Source: a bacterium
GTDB lineage: Bacteria > CG2-30-53-67 > CG2-30-70-394
NCBI GenBank assembly: GCA_024278555.1
Contig: JAJRSX010000122.1
Location: forward strand, 1-32,548
Direction of reading: 5' to 3'
DNA: 32,548 nt
Of this stretch, positions 1 to 10,690 are shown piece after piece (positions within the stretch are counted from its first letter, which is position 1; each line of letters starts with the position of its first letter). The notes beneath the pieces are model-generated. The model did no database searches and had not been told where the DNA came from. It was given only the letters and a program-made list of their open reading frames with translations. A program made the translations under genes and the position numbers.

Positions 1-1
1 G

Positions 2-850
2 GTCCTCATCGACGCCGACCGGGCGCGCGCCGAGGGGGAGGCGATGGACCTCGCCCACGCCACCGCCCTCCTCGCCCCGGCGCGGGTGTGGGTCGGCGAC
101 TACCGCGACGCGGCCACCGCCGAGATCGCCATCCTCGCCGCCGGGCGCGCCTCCGCCACCCGCGACGAGAGCCGCCTGCAGCTCGTCGGCGACAACGCCC
201 GGATCACCCGACAGATCGTCGGTGAGCTGGCGGCGGTCGGCTTCGACGGCTGCCTGCTGGTGGCCACCAACCCGGTGGACGTCCTGGCCCACATCGCCGA
301 GGCCGCCTCACCTTTGCCGGCGGCGCGGGTGATCGGCTCCGGCACGCTGCTGGACACAGCAAGGCTGCGCCAGCGGATCGCCGCCGCCTGCGGCCTCGAC
401 CCGCGTTCGGTCCACGCCCACATCCTCGGCGAGCACGGCGACTCGGAGATCGCCGCCTGGTCGTCGGCCACCATCGCCGGCCTGCCGTGGGCCGCCTTTG
501 CCGGCCAGGCCGGCGCCGACCTCGCGCCGGAGGCGATCCTCGCCGAGGTGCGCGGCGCGGCGCCGGCGATCATCGAGCGCAAGGGGGCGACCAACTTCGC
601 CATCGGCGCGGCCCTGGCCCGCCTCGTCTCCTGCATCCTGCGCGACGAGCGCTCGGTCCTCATGGTCTCCACCCGCCTTGCCGGCGAGTACGGCGAGCAC
701 GACGTCTACCTCTCGGTGCCGTGCGTGGTCGGCGGTGGCGGGGTGGAGCGGATCATCGAGCTCGACCTCGACCCGGAGGAGCAGGCAGGGCTGCACCGCT
801 CGGCGGAGATCCTCCGGGACGTTGCCCGCCGCGTCGGTGCGGCGGCGTGA
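2..850 (+). CDS. ldh: L-lactate/malate dehydrogenase family protein (5' end outside window)
   Basis: Open frame runs in from the window edge (VLIDADRARAEGEAMDLAHA); ATNPVDVL and GEHGDSE motifs typical of L-LDH. Confidence 0.8.
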   Translation, partial: VLIDADRARAEGEAMDLAHATALLAPARVWVGDYRDAATAEIAILAAGRASATRDESRLQLVGDNARITRQIVGELAAVGFDGCLLVATNPVDVLAHIAEAASPLPAARVIGSGTLLDTARLRQRIAAACGLDPRSVHAHILGEHGDSEIAAWSSATIAGLPWAAFAGQAGADLAPEAILAEVRGAAPAIIERKGATNFAIGAALARLVSCILRDERSVLMVSTRLAGEYGEHDVYLSVPCVVGGGGVERIIELDLDPEEQAGLHRSAEILRDVARRVGAAA

Positions 851-874
851 TCCGCCGCCATGGCGGGGGGACCG

Positions 875-1339
875 CTACTCCGTGGTCGTCATCGCCTCCG
901 CGGTGAGGCGGTACTGGCGTGTGGTCTCCGATTGGGTGGCGCCGCGGTCGTCCGCGATCATCTCGCAGGTGCGTGCCATGCGGGCGTAGAGGGCGGCGCG
1001 CCAGGCGGGGTTGCCCATCTCGGCCGCCAACTCCGGGGGCGCGGTGGCGGCGGCGGCCGCAGCGGCCACGAAGTGGCCCGCCTGGGAGCGCCATTCGGTG
1101 TCGTGGCCGCACTGGGTGAAACTCTCGGCCGCCGCCGTCTTCGCTTCGTGGTGGGCAGCGGCGAGGAGTGGTGCGCCGATCTCCTCCTGGGTCGCCACCT
1201 CTACTGCCTGGCATACCCGCGGGTCATCGGAGAGGTCGATAACCTCCTCCTCAAACTGGCCCGCCAGGCGGCGGCATGTCGCCGGGGAGAGGTGGTTGAG
1301 GGCGATTCGGAGCTCGTGGTCGTTGGTGATCGGGGGCAT
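875..1339 (-). CDS. Hypothetical protein, last gene of the hydrogenase operon
   Basis: 154 aa ORF only 18 nt downstream of hynL on the same strand; no family recognised. Confidence 0.6.
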   Translation of the reverse strand: MPPITNDHELRIALNHLSPATCRRLAGQFEEEVIDLSDDPRVCQAVEVATQEEIGAPLLAAAHHEAKTAAAESFTQCGHDTEWRSQAGHFVAAAAAAATAPPELAAEMGNPAWRAALYARMARTCEMIADDRGATQSETTRQYRLTAEAMTTTE

Positions 1340-1357
1340 CGTCGTGCTCCTCTCGCC

Positions 1358-3080
<1,723 letters not shown>

Positions 3081-3088
<8 letters not shown>

Positions 3089-4355
3089 GGTGGCTCTCCT
3101 CTGTCTCCAGGTGGTCGGCGATCAGCTCGGTGAGCCCCACCAGCTCCACCCCAATCTGGTAGTGGTCGATCGCCTCCTCCATCACCACCCGGCAGTTGGC
3201 GCAGGCGGTGGCCACGGTCTTCGCGCCGGTCGCCTCGATCTGGCCGCGCTTCTTGCCGAAGGCCTTCAGCCGCAGCTCCTCGGCCCGGCCGATGGCGCTC
3301 ACCCCGCCGCCGCCGCCGCAGCACCAGTTGTAGACCCCGTGCTCCTCCATCTCGCGCACGTCGGTCGCCACCATCTTCAGGAGGTTGCGCGGTGCCTCGG
3401 TGACCCCGCCGCGGCGGACCACCTGACACGGGTCGTGGAAGGTGATCGGTAGGTTGAACGTCGAGTCGACCTTCAGCCTCCCCTCCCCGCGCAACCGGTC
3501 GAGGAGCTCAAGGATGTGGAGGACCTCGAAGCGGTACGGCCTGCCGATCAGGTCCGGCCCCTCCCAGCGCAGGGCCATGTAGGCGTGGCCGCACTCGGGG
3601 CTGACCACCCCCTTGACCCCGAGGCGCTCGGCGGCGGTCACCGTGCGCATGACGATCTCCCGGGCGAGCTCGGCGACGCCGATCTGGATGCCGCTGTTGG
3701 TCGCCTCGAAGGCGTCGCTCGCCAGGGTCCACGACACCCCTGCTCGGTCGAAGATCCGCGCCAGGGCGCCGAGCATCTCCGGGGTGTTGACGATCTCCAT
3801 GGAGGAGAGGAGCACCAGGTAGTCCGCCCCCTCCCGGTCCATGGGGATGGGGAGGCCGGTGGCCTCCTCCTGGTGGCGGATCTGGGCCTGGAGGGTGGCG
3901 AGCTGCACCCCCATGGGGCTGCCCAGCTCAATCGCCCGGCGGGTCGCCCCTACCAGCCCCGGCGGGGCGTAGCCGGCGGCGGCCATCCCATCGCGCATCC
4001 GCCGGATCATGTAGGTGATGTCGTTGCCCACCGGGCAGACGAGGGAGCAGCGGCCGCACAGGGTGCACGAGTCGTAGACCAGCTCGCTCCAGTCGGCGAG
4101 CTCCCCGCCGGTCACCGGCTTGGAGAGCCCGAGGGCGGCGGCGATGCGCCCCACGAGGGTGTACTCGCGCCACCACAGCCGCTTGAGCGGCTGGAGCTTG
4201 TGGATCGGCGTGTACCGCGGCTCCTCGGTCTCGGTGTAGAAGAGGCACGCCTCGGCGCACATGCCGCAGCGCACGCAGGTGGCGAAGAAGCCCGCGGTGT
4301 CCGCATCGAGGGACTCGCGAAAGCGGTCCAGGCCGCGTTCCAGTGAGGCGCTCAT
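3081..4355 (-). CDS. isp2: HdrD/GlpC-like iron-sulfur protein Isp2 of Isp-type hydrogenase
   Basis: Two 4Fe-4S motifs (CVRCGMCAEAC, CTLCGRCSLVCP) plus CCG-domain cysteines (CCGGGGG ... CANC). The ORF track starts at 5483, but the start at 4355 (MSASLERGL) overlaps isp1 by ATGA. Confidence 0.88.
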
Positions 4356-5011
4356 GCAGCTACCCCCGTGCGTCCGAAGTGCTCGCCGTTCATCCACCGA
4401 GAGGGGAAGAGGGTCACGAAGTGGATGAGCTTGGTGAACGGCATGAGGACCATCAGCACCTCCACGCTCGCCAGGTGGAGCGCCAGCATGGTGGTGTAGG
4501 GGAGGAGAAGGTGGTGAAAGCAGAGGTAGCCGGTGAGCACCGGCGCGAGGGTGAGGCCCCACGCCACGTAGTCCTCCGCCACCGACAGGAACCGCTTCAC
4601 CGGGTCGAGCAGGCGGCTGGCGAGCATCACCCCGAGGGCGAGGAGGGTGACCACCGCCAGGCCGTCCACCAGGGCGGTGGGCAGCGACGGCCAGGAGAGG
4701 CCGACGGCGCGGCGCAGGAGCTCGATGTGCGGGGTGAAGAAGAAGAAGGTGACGATCAGGCCGATGTGGAAGGTGTAGCCGGCGAGGTAGCTCACCATCG
4801 ACTCGTGCTCTGCCGACGGCCTCGAGCGGCGGAGGATCGTCCACCACCCGGAGGCGCCGGAGCGGCGGCGCAGGGGCGCCAGCGGCCGGTCTCGGCCGAG
4901 GGCGTAGATCTCGATGAGCCGCCACACCAACCCGAGGCAGAAGAGGCCCAGGGCGATGTGGAAGCCGGGGCCGCGGACCCAGGCGAGAAAGGCGATCGAG
5001 GCTGCGCTCAT
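4352..5011 (-). CDS. isp1: Membrane cytochrome b-like subunit Isp1 (NarI/HdrE-like)
   Basis: 219 aa, several hydrophobic segments, located between hynS and isp2 with 4-nt overlaps on both sides. Confidence 0.85.
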   Translation of the reverse strand: MSAASIAFLAWVRGPGFHIALGLFCLGLVWRLIEIYALGRDRPLAPLRRRSGASGWWTILRRSRPSAEHESMVSYLAGYTFHIGLIVTFFFFTPHIELLRRAVGLSWPSLPTALVDGLAVVTLLALGVMLASRLLDPVKRFLSVAEDYVAWGLTLAPVLTGYLCFHHLLLPYTTMLALHLASVEVLMVLMPFTKLIHFVTLFPSRWMNGEHFGRTGVAA

Positions 5012-6108
5012 GGCGTCTCCTCCTGGCCCTTTTCCAGATCATCGACGGTGATCGGCCGGTGCGCTGCCCGTGCCTTGGCGCGCTTGCGCCGGTTGGCCGC
5101 CGCCACCGCCCCGCCCACGGCGACGCCAGCGGCGGCGGCGATCGTCGCGGTGGGGGTGAGCGGCCCGAAGGGGAGGGCGTCGGCGCGGTAGAAGCCGCCG
5201 CCGTCCCAGAAGTCGGGCTGCGAACAGCCGAGGCAGCCGTGGCCCGACTGGATCGGGAAGCTGGTGCCGCCGTTCCACTTGGTGGTGGCGCAGGCGTTGT
5301 AGGTCGTCGGCCCCTTGCAGCCGAGCTTGTAGAGGCACCACCCCTTGCGCGCCCCCTCGTCGTCGAAGGTGTCGGCAAACAGGCCGCGGTCGTAGAAGGG
5401 GCGGCGGTAGCAGCGGTCGTGGATGGTCTCGCCGTAGAACGCCTTCGGCCGGCCGAGGGGGTCGAGGGCCGGCAGGCGGCCAAAGGTGAGGTAGTGGGCG
5501 AGGGTGGCGACGATCACCGCCGGGATCGGCGGGCAGCCGGGGATGGTCACCAGGGGCCGGTCCCGCACCACCTCCGAGACCGGCGCCGCGCCGGTGGGGT
5601 TGGGCGTGGCCCCGGGGAGGCCGCCGAAGGCGGCGCACGACCCCATGGCGATCACCGCCGCGGCGCCCGCCGCCGCCTCTTGTAGCATCGCCAGGTTGGA
5701 GACACCTCCGATGGTGGAGTAGGCCGGATGGCCCACCGGCAGGGAGCCGTCGGCGATCAGGAGGTAGCGGCCGTGGTTCGCCGCCATCGCCTCACGCCTG
5801 GCCTCCTCCGCCGCCCCGCCGGCGGCCGCCTGGAGGGTGTGGTGGTAGTCGAGGGAGACCATGTCGAAGAGGAGCGACTCCACCGTCGGGGCGTGGGCGC
5901 GGGTGAGGGACTCGGTGCAGCCGGTGCACTCCTGGAAGGAGAGCCAGATCACCGACGGCCGCGGTGTCCGTTCCAGGGCGCGGGCGATCGCCCGGCCGGA
6001 CCCCGGCGGTAGGGCGAGGGAGGCGGCGATCGCCCCGCACGCCTGCAGGAAGGCGCGGCGGCTCATGCCGCCGGCGCGCATCGCCGCGTAGACCGTCACC
6101 TTCTCCAT
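5008..6108 (-). CDS. hynS: [NiFe]-hydrogenase small subunit, Tat-exported
   Basis: SRRAFLQACGAIAASLALPPG Tat signal, CTGCTES motif and later Cys clusters; ATG at 6108 preceded by GGAGGTAGGG; hydrophobic C-terminal anchor. Confidence 0.93.
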   Translation of the reverse strand: MEKVTVYAAMRAGGMSRRAFLQACGAIAASLALPPGSGRAIARALERTPRPSVIWLSFQECTGCTESLTRAHAPTVESLLFDMVSLDYHHTLQAAAGGAAEEARREAMAANHGRYLLIADGSLPVGHPAYSTIGGVSNLAMLQEAAAGAAAVIAMGSCAAFGGLPGATPNPTGAAPVSEVVRDRPLVTIPGCPPIPAVIVATLAHYLTFGRLPALDPLGRPKAFYGETIHDRCYRRPFYDRGLFADTFDDEGARKGWCLYKLGCKGPTTYNACATTKWNGGTSFPIQSGHGCLGCSQPDFWDGGGFYRADALPFGPLTPTATIAAAAGVAVGGAVAAANRRKRAKARAAHRPITVDDLEKGQEETP

Positions 6109-6121
6109 CCCTACCTCCGGA

Positions 6122-6655
6122 TTACCGTGTTGTTTCCCGGTTGGCGGCCGCTGGCGAACTCTCCGCCAACCCACTACTGTCCTCCCCATGGCTCCAGCGC
6201 TTCACCACCTCCATCGCGAGGCGGGCGGCGATCGGTACCGCCGCCGCAACCGGGGGAGTGAGCCGCCCTCCCCACTCCAGGGAGGCGGGCTCGATCGCGA
6301 TCAGGGCCCGCTCCTCTGGCGGCCGCCAGCCGGTGAGGCGCGCCAGGTCGAGGAGATCGGCGAGGCCGATCTCGTGGGCGGTGCGGCCACGGCAGGCGAG
6401 CATGCGATCCATCGCCTCCCCCTCCAGGAGTCGCACGCCCCCGGGCTCGTCACCCATCCGTCCCGCATCGAGGACGAGGAGCCGCCGGCAGCAGGTGAGG
6501 GCGGTGATAAAGGAGAGGTCGAGGGCCCCGGCCTCGTGGTAGACGACGCCCCTCCCCGGTGGGTGGTCGCGACGCAGCATGGCGAGGCAGACGATCCCGG
6601 CGCCGTCGTCGCTCATCAGGGGGTTCCCGATGCCGAGGACCAGGATGTTCTGCAT
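6122..6655 (-). CDS. hynD: Hydrogenase maturation protease (HyaD/HupD/HynD family)
   Basis: MQNILVLGIGNPLMSDDGAGI N-terminus typical of the family, directly upstream of hynS. Confidence 0.9.
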   Translation of the reverse strand: MQNILVLGIGNPLMSDDGAGIVCLAMLRRDHPPGRGVVYHEAGALDLSFITALTCCRRLLVLDAGRMGDEPGGVRLLEGEAMDRMLACRGRTAHEIGLADLLDLARLTGWRPPEERALIAIEPASLEWGGRLTPPVAAAVPIAARLAMEVVKRWSHGEDSSGLAESSPAAANRETTR

Positions 6656-6689
6656 CCCGCTACTCCTCTCTCACGCAATGAGTATGCAG

Positions 6690-6729
6690 CGAAAGCGGCC
6701 TTGCGTGTGTCAGCCGGAAACCGCTTTCG
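6690..6729. promoter_or_regulatory. Inverted repeat CGAAAGCGG-N22-CCGCTTTCG in the hydrogenase/hypC divergent region
   Basis: Perfect 9-bp arms at 6690-6698 and 6721-6729, upstream of the protease start on the minus strand. Confidence 0.6.
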
Positions 6730-6833
6730 TGGCCAACTATAGCGAAAAAAATGGTGACCTGATCCAAGTAACTTATGGTAGTTTGTAAAGTATATTTTTC
6801 TGTATAAAGAGTTGACACCTATTTGCTCCTGCC

Positions 6834-7082
6834 ATGTGTCTCGCCATCCCCATGCGCATCGAAGCGGTCGACGGCTTCAACGCCCGCTGTGCGGCAAAGG
6901 GGGTCGAGCGCGACGTCTCCCTCTTCCTCCTCCAGGACGAGGGGGTGGCGGTGGGCGACTACGTCATGGTCCACGTGGGCTACGCGATTCAAAGGGTGGC
7001 GCGGGCGGACGCCGAGGCGTCGTGGGCGCTCTTTGACGAGATCCTCGCCACCGAGCCGCCGCCGGACGGCGGTGGGGGGTAG
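6834..7082 (+). CDS. hypC: Hydrogenase assembly chaperone HypC/HupF
   Basis: MCLAIPMRIEAVDG N-terminus diagnostic of HypC. Confidence 0.95.
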   Translation: MCLAIPMRIEAVDGFNARCAAKGVERDVSLFLLQDEGVAVGDYVMVHVGYAIQRVARADAEASWALFDEILATEPPPDGGGG

Positions 7083-7141
7083 CCGCGGATGGGTGCGCAG
7101 AGGGTCAGAGCGCGGGGCGCCCGTAGGTACGGGGCAGAGCG

Positions 7142-7244
7142 ATTTCAACGCCGAGGCGCAGAGGCGCAGGGGAGGGCGGATGTCGCGGAGAGCGTTGGTG
7201 CGCTCCCTTTGCGTCTCTGCCCCTCTGCGCCTCTGCGTTCGAAA
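7142..7244. repeat. Dispersed palindromic intergenic element (translates as NAEAQRRRG ... LCVSAPLRLCVRK)
   Basis: Arms TTTCAACGCCGAGGCGCAGAGGCGCAGG and (reverse complement of right side) TTCGAACGCAGAGGCGCAGAGGGGCAGA; lies exactly between hypC and hypD. Confidence 0.8.
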
Positions 7245-7270
7245 GCCGCCAGCCACCGCTCTCTCAGAGG

Positions 7271-8365
7271 ATGCGCCGGGTGACCGCCGGGGCGACGTGG
7301 CTGGCGCGGATCCGCGCCCTCGATCTGCCCGAGCGGCTGCGGATCATGAACGTCTGCGGCGGCCACGAGCGCTCGATCGCCCAGGCGGGGCTGCGCACGG
7401 TCCTGCCGGAGGAGATCGAGCTCATCCCCGGCCCCGGCTGCCCGGTCTGTGTCTGCCCGGAGGAGGCGATCTACCACGCCATCCACCTGAGCCTCGACGA
7501 GGGGGTCATCCTGGTCGCCTTCGGCGACATGCTGCGGGTACCGGTGAACGTGGCCAAGGGAGAGGTGCGCTCCCTGGAGGAGGCGCGGGGTCTCGGGGGC
7601 GACGTCCGCCCCATCGCCTCCCCCACGGAGGCCAGGGTGATCGCCGCGGCGGAGCCGGAGCGCACGGTGGTCTTCTTCGCCGCCGGCTTCGAGACCACCA
7701 CCGCGCCGGTGGCCGCCCTGGTGGCCGAGGGGCTGCCGAAGAACCTCCTGCTGCTCACCGCCTGCCGTCGCACCTGGCCGGCGGTGGCCCTGCTCCTGGA
7801 GTCGGGCGAGGCGGGCTTCGACGGCCTGGTGGCGCCGGGCCACGTGGCCACGGTGATGGGGCCGGAGGAGTGGTCGTTCGTGGCCGAGCGGTTTTGCATC
7901 CCGGTGGCGGTGGCCGGCTTCACCCCCGAGAGCCTCCTTGCCGCCTTCGCCTCGGTGGTCCGCCAGCACCTCGACGGCCACCCCCACCTCACCAACTGCT
8001 ACCCGGAGGTGGTGCGGCCCGGCGGCAACCGGGCGGCGCAGCAGATGCTGGCGGCGACCTTCGACGTGGTCGACGCCCCGTGGCGCGGCATCGGCACCCT
8101 GCCGGCGTCGGGCTACCGGCTGAAGGGGCGCTACGCCGACCACGACGCCGCCCTCCGCTTCCCCGCCGCCACCGAGCAGGCGCGCGCCCGCGCCGGGGCG
8201 ATGCCCGCCGGCTGCGGCTGCGCCGAGGTGGTCCTCGGCCGCCTCACCCCCACCGCCTGCGCCCTCTACGGCCACCCCTGCACCCCACGCGCCCCGGTGG
8301 GTCCGTGCATGGTCTCCGACGAGGGGGCGTGCCGCATCTGGTGGTCGAGCGGCAAGCGCGGCTGA
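7271..8365 (+). CDS. hypD: Hydrogenase formation protein HypD
   Basis: MNVCGGHERSIAQAGLR, GPGCPVCVCP and GFETTTAP motifs. Confidence 0.95.
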   Translation: MRRVTAGATWLARIRALDLPERLRIMNVCGGHERSIAQAGLRTVLPEEIELIPGPGCPVCVCPEEAIYHAIHLSLDEGVILVAFGDMLRVPVNVAKGEVRSLEEARGLGGDVRPIASPTEARVIAAAEPERTVVFFAAGFETTTAPVAALVAEGLPKNLLLLTACRRTWPAVALLLESGEAGFDGLVAPGHVATVMGPEEWSFVAERFCIPVAVAGFTPESLLAAFASVVRQHLDGHPHLTNCYPEVVRPGGNRAAQQMLAATFDVVDAPWRGIGTLPASGYRLKGRYADHDAALRFPAATEQARARAGAMPAGCGCAEVVLGRLTPTACALYGHPCTPRAPVGPCMVSDEGACRIWWSSGKRG

Positions 8366-8394
8366 GGCCGCGATTGCCGAGGGAGGGCACCAGG

Positions 8395-8754
8395 TCAGCT
8401 TGGACGGCGGACCCGGATCTTCAACTCGGTGGCAACGACGAAGGGGCCGTGCCACGACTCCACCGCCTCGGTCGCGAAGAGGGCGTGGATGCGGTCGATG
8501 AGGTGGCGGCGACCCGGGACGGCGAGGCGTACCAGCAAGAGTCCGTGGTGGCTACCGGGCCGAAAACGGCGCAGGTCGGAGAAGTCGAGGTCCTGGGTAA
8601 TGAAGAAGCGGCCAGATTCCTGCGCTGCATGCCGCACGACGGAATCGGGTTCGCCCGCCAACCCCTCCTCGGGAATGGTGTCCGCATCGTGGCCCGTATC
8701 CCTCAAGACCTCGGCCACGGTGGCGGGGAGGTTTTCGTCGAGCTTGATTTTCAC
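8395..8754 (-). CDS. DUF5615 PIN-like toxin-type protein
   Basis: KIKLDENLPATVAEVLRDTGHDADTI ... FITQDLDFSDLRRF; GTG start overlaps the upstream gene stop (GTGA, 8751-8754). Confidence 0.85.
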   Translation of the reverse strand: MKIKLDENLPATVAEVLRDTGHDADTIPEEGLAGEPDSVVRHAAQESGRFFITQDLDFSDLRRFRPGSHHGLLLVRLAVPGRRHLIDRIHALFATEAVESWHGPFVVATELKIRVRRPS

Positions 8755-8990
8755 GATGCCCGTGGCATGGCCGCAGTGGGGAGATCCTCTTCCGCCGAGG
8801 CGGCTGCGTAGGCGATGACCGCCCTGAGGTCCTCGGGGGTGAGGGTGGGGAAATCGGCGAGTACCTCCTCGGCCGTTGCCCCCTCGGCGAGGCTCGCGAG
8901 TACCGTCCGCAGGGTGACCCGGGTCCCCTTGATGACCGGCTCCCCGCCGCAGATTCGGCTGTCTCGTACGATGACCCGCTGGAAATCCAT
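8751..8990 (-). CDS. DUF433 family antitoxin-type protein
   Basis: RICGGEPVIKGTRVTLRTVLASLAEGATAEEVLADFPTLTPEDLRAVIAYAA is characteristic of DUF433. Confidence 0.88.
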   Translation of the reverse strand: MDFQRVIVRDSRICGGEPVIKGTRVTLRTVLASLAEGATAEEVLADFPTLTPEDLRAVIAYAAASAEEDLPTAAMPRAS

Positions 8991-9068
8991 GCACACACCC
9001 TTTCGCTCTGGATGGGTCCCATTATGGTCGATGTCGAAGCGATCTCTGCAACCGCCGACTTTTTCCCT

Positions 9069-9821
9069 TCACCACCCCCACTCGGCGAGCTCGGCCATGA
9101 AGGGGCGGGCGGTGAGGTCGAAGTGGATCGGGGTGACGGCGACGTACCCCTCTTCCAGGGCGGTGTCGTCGATGGTCTCGCCCCGGTCGGGGATGAGAGT
9201 CTCCCCCGCCTGCCAGTAGTACTGCTTGCCGCGCGGGTCGATGCGCGCCTCGAAGGCCTCCACGAACCGCCCCTGCCCCTGCTCGGTGACGCGGAAGCCG
9301 TGGATCTGCTCGCGCTTGAGCGCCGGGACGTTGACGTTGAGCAGCACCCCGTCGGGGAGCCGGTGGGCGAGGATCTGCTCGGCCACCTCCACGGCGATCT
9401 CCGCTGCCGGCCCGAAGTCCGGCTCCATGGACCAGGCGCGGGAGATGGCGAAGGAGGGGATGGAGAGGATCGCCCCCTCGGTGGCGGCGGAGACGGTCCC
9501 CGAGTAGATGATGTTGTGGCCGGTGTTGGCGCCGTGGTTGATCCCCGAGACCACCAGGTCCGGCGGTTTGTCCATGAGCATGCGCACCGCCAGCTTCACG
9601 CAGTCCGCCGGGGTGCCGTTCACCGCCCGGCCGAAGATGACCCCGTCGTGGAAGACCTTCTCCACCCGCAGGGGGTCGGTGAGGGTGAGGGCGTGGCCGA
9701 CCGCGGAGCGCTCCACCAGGGGCGCCACCACCGTCACCTCGCCGAGACGGGCCATCGCCTTGGCCAGGCGGTAGATCCCCTCGGCGTGGATGCCGTCGTC
9801 ATTGGTCACCAAGATCCGCAC
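9069..9821 (-). CDS. surE: 5'/3'-nucleotidase SurE
   Basis: MRILVTNDDGIHAEGI and VSGINHGANTGHNIIYSGTVSAA motifs. Confidence 0.95.
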   Translation of the reverse strand: MRILVTNDDGIHAEGIYRLAKAMARLGEVTVVAPLVERSAVGHALTLTDPLRVEKVFHDGVIFGRAVNGTPADCVKLAVRMLMDKPPDLVVSGINHGANTGHNIIYSGTVSAATEGAILSIPSFAISRAWSMEPDFGPAAEIAVEVAEQILAHRLPDGVLLNVNVPALKREQIHGFRVTEQGQGRFVEAFEARIDPRGKQYYWQAGETLIPDRGETIDDTALEEGYVAVTPIHFDLTARPFMAELAEWGW

Positions 9822-10602
9822 GCCATTGCTCCAGTTGCGCCGCGTCGTAGCTCACCTCCACCAGACAGAGCCCCTGGGGTTGGGCGGTGGGGCCGGCGGT
9901 GGTGCGGTCGCGGGCCGAGAGGATCGGGGCCATGGCACCGCTTGGCAAGCGGCCCCGCCCCACCTCCAGCAGAGTCCCGGCGATCGCCCGCACCATGTGC
10001 TTGAGAAAGCCGGTGCCGGCGATCTCCAGGTGGAGCTCGTCGCCCACCGGGCCGAGGCGCGCCCCCACCACCTCCCGCACCGTGGTGGTGGTGTCGGCGT
10101 CGGCGGCGCAGAAGCTGGCGAAGTCGTGCTCTCCCACCAGGGGCGCCACCGCCGCGGCCATCGCCGCCACGTCCAGGGGACGAGACTCCCAAAGGACGAA
10201 CGGCCGGCGGAAGAGGGGGCGCAGGGGGCGGTTGAGGATCCGATAGCGGTAGAGCTTGCCGCAAGCGGCAAAGCGGGCGTGAAAGTCGGGCTCCACCGGC
10301 TCCAGGCGGCGGCAGAGGATGTCGGCAGGCAGGAGGGCGTTGAGGCCGCGCAGGAGTGCCGTTGCCGCGAACGGCCGCTCCAGGTCGAAGTGGGCCGGGA
10401 GGTGTTCCGCGTGGACCCCGGTGTCGGTGCGCGAGGCGGCGTGGACCCGCACCGGCCGGTCGCACAGGCGCGACAGGGCCTTCTCCACCGCCCCCTGGAC
10501 GGTCACCTGATTCGGCTGCACCTGCCAGCCGGCGTAGGCGGTGCCGTCGAAGGCGAGGTGGAGCAGGAGGCGCCGGCCTTTGGGGATGAGGGGTTCGGGC
10601 AT
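9799..10602 (-). CDS. truA: tRNA pseudouridine(38-40) synthase TruA
   Basis: LAFDGTAYAGWQVQPNQVTVQG, ASRTDTGVHA and FLKHMVRAIAGTLLEVG motifs; start at 10602 (MPEPLIPKG). Confidence 0.93.
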   Translation of the reverse strand: MPEPLIPKGRRLLLHLAFDGTAYAGWQVQPNQVTVQGAVEKALSRLCDRPVRVHAASRTDTGVHAEHLPAHFDLERPFAATALLRGLNALLPADILCRRLEPVEPDFHARFAACGKLYRYRILNRPLRPLFRRPFVLWESRPLDVAAMAAAVAPLVGEHDFASFCAADADTTTTVREVVGARLGPVGDELHLEIAGTGFLKHMVRAIAGTLLEVGRGRLPSGAMAPILSARDRTTAGPTAQPQGLCLVEVSYDAAQLEQWRADLGDQ

Positions 10603-10690
10603 GGGGAGATGGCCTACGGTGGATCTCACTCTTCACCCGCTGGGTAGCGAAAGATCCCCTGGGCGGCTGGGCCGGTGATCGCTGCCATGG

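Noticed and set aside
6810-6830. Possible sigma-54 promoter before hypC (TTGACAC-CTAT-TTGCT)
   Set aside because: Spacing is one nucleotide short and GG is replaced; sigma-54 elements tolerate spacing changes poorly.
7142-7244. CRISPR-like or tandem repeat structure
   Set aside because: A single inverted repeat with no regularly spaced direct repeats; no CRISPR array seen anywhere in the window.
6823-8811. 662-aa plus-strand ORF
   Set aside because: Out-of-frame with hypC and hypD and passes through the palindromic spacer; low-complexity Arg/Gly/Pro composition.
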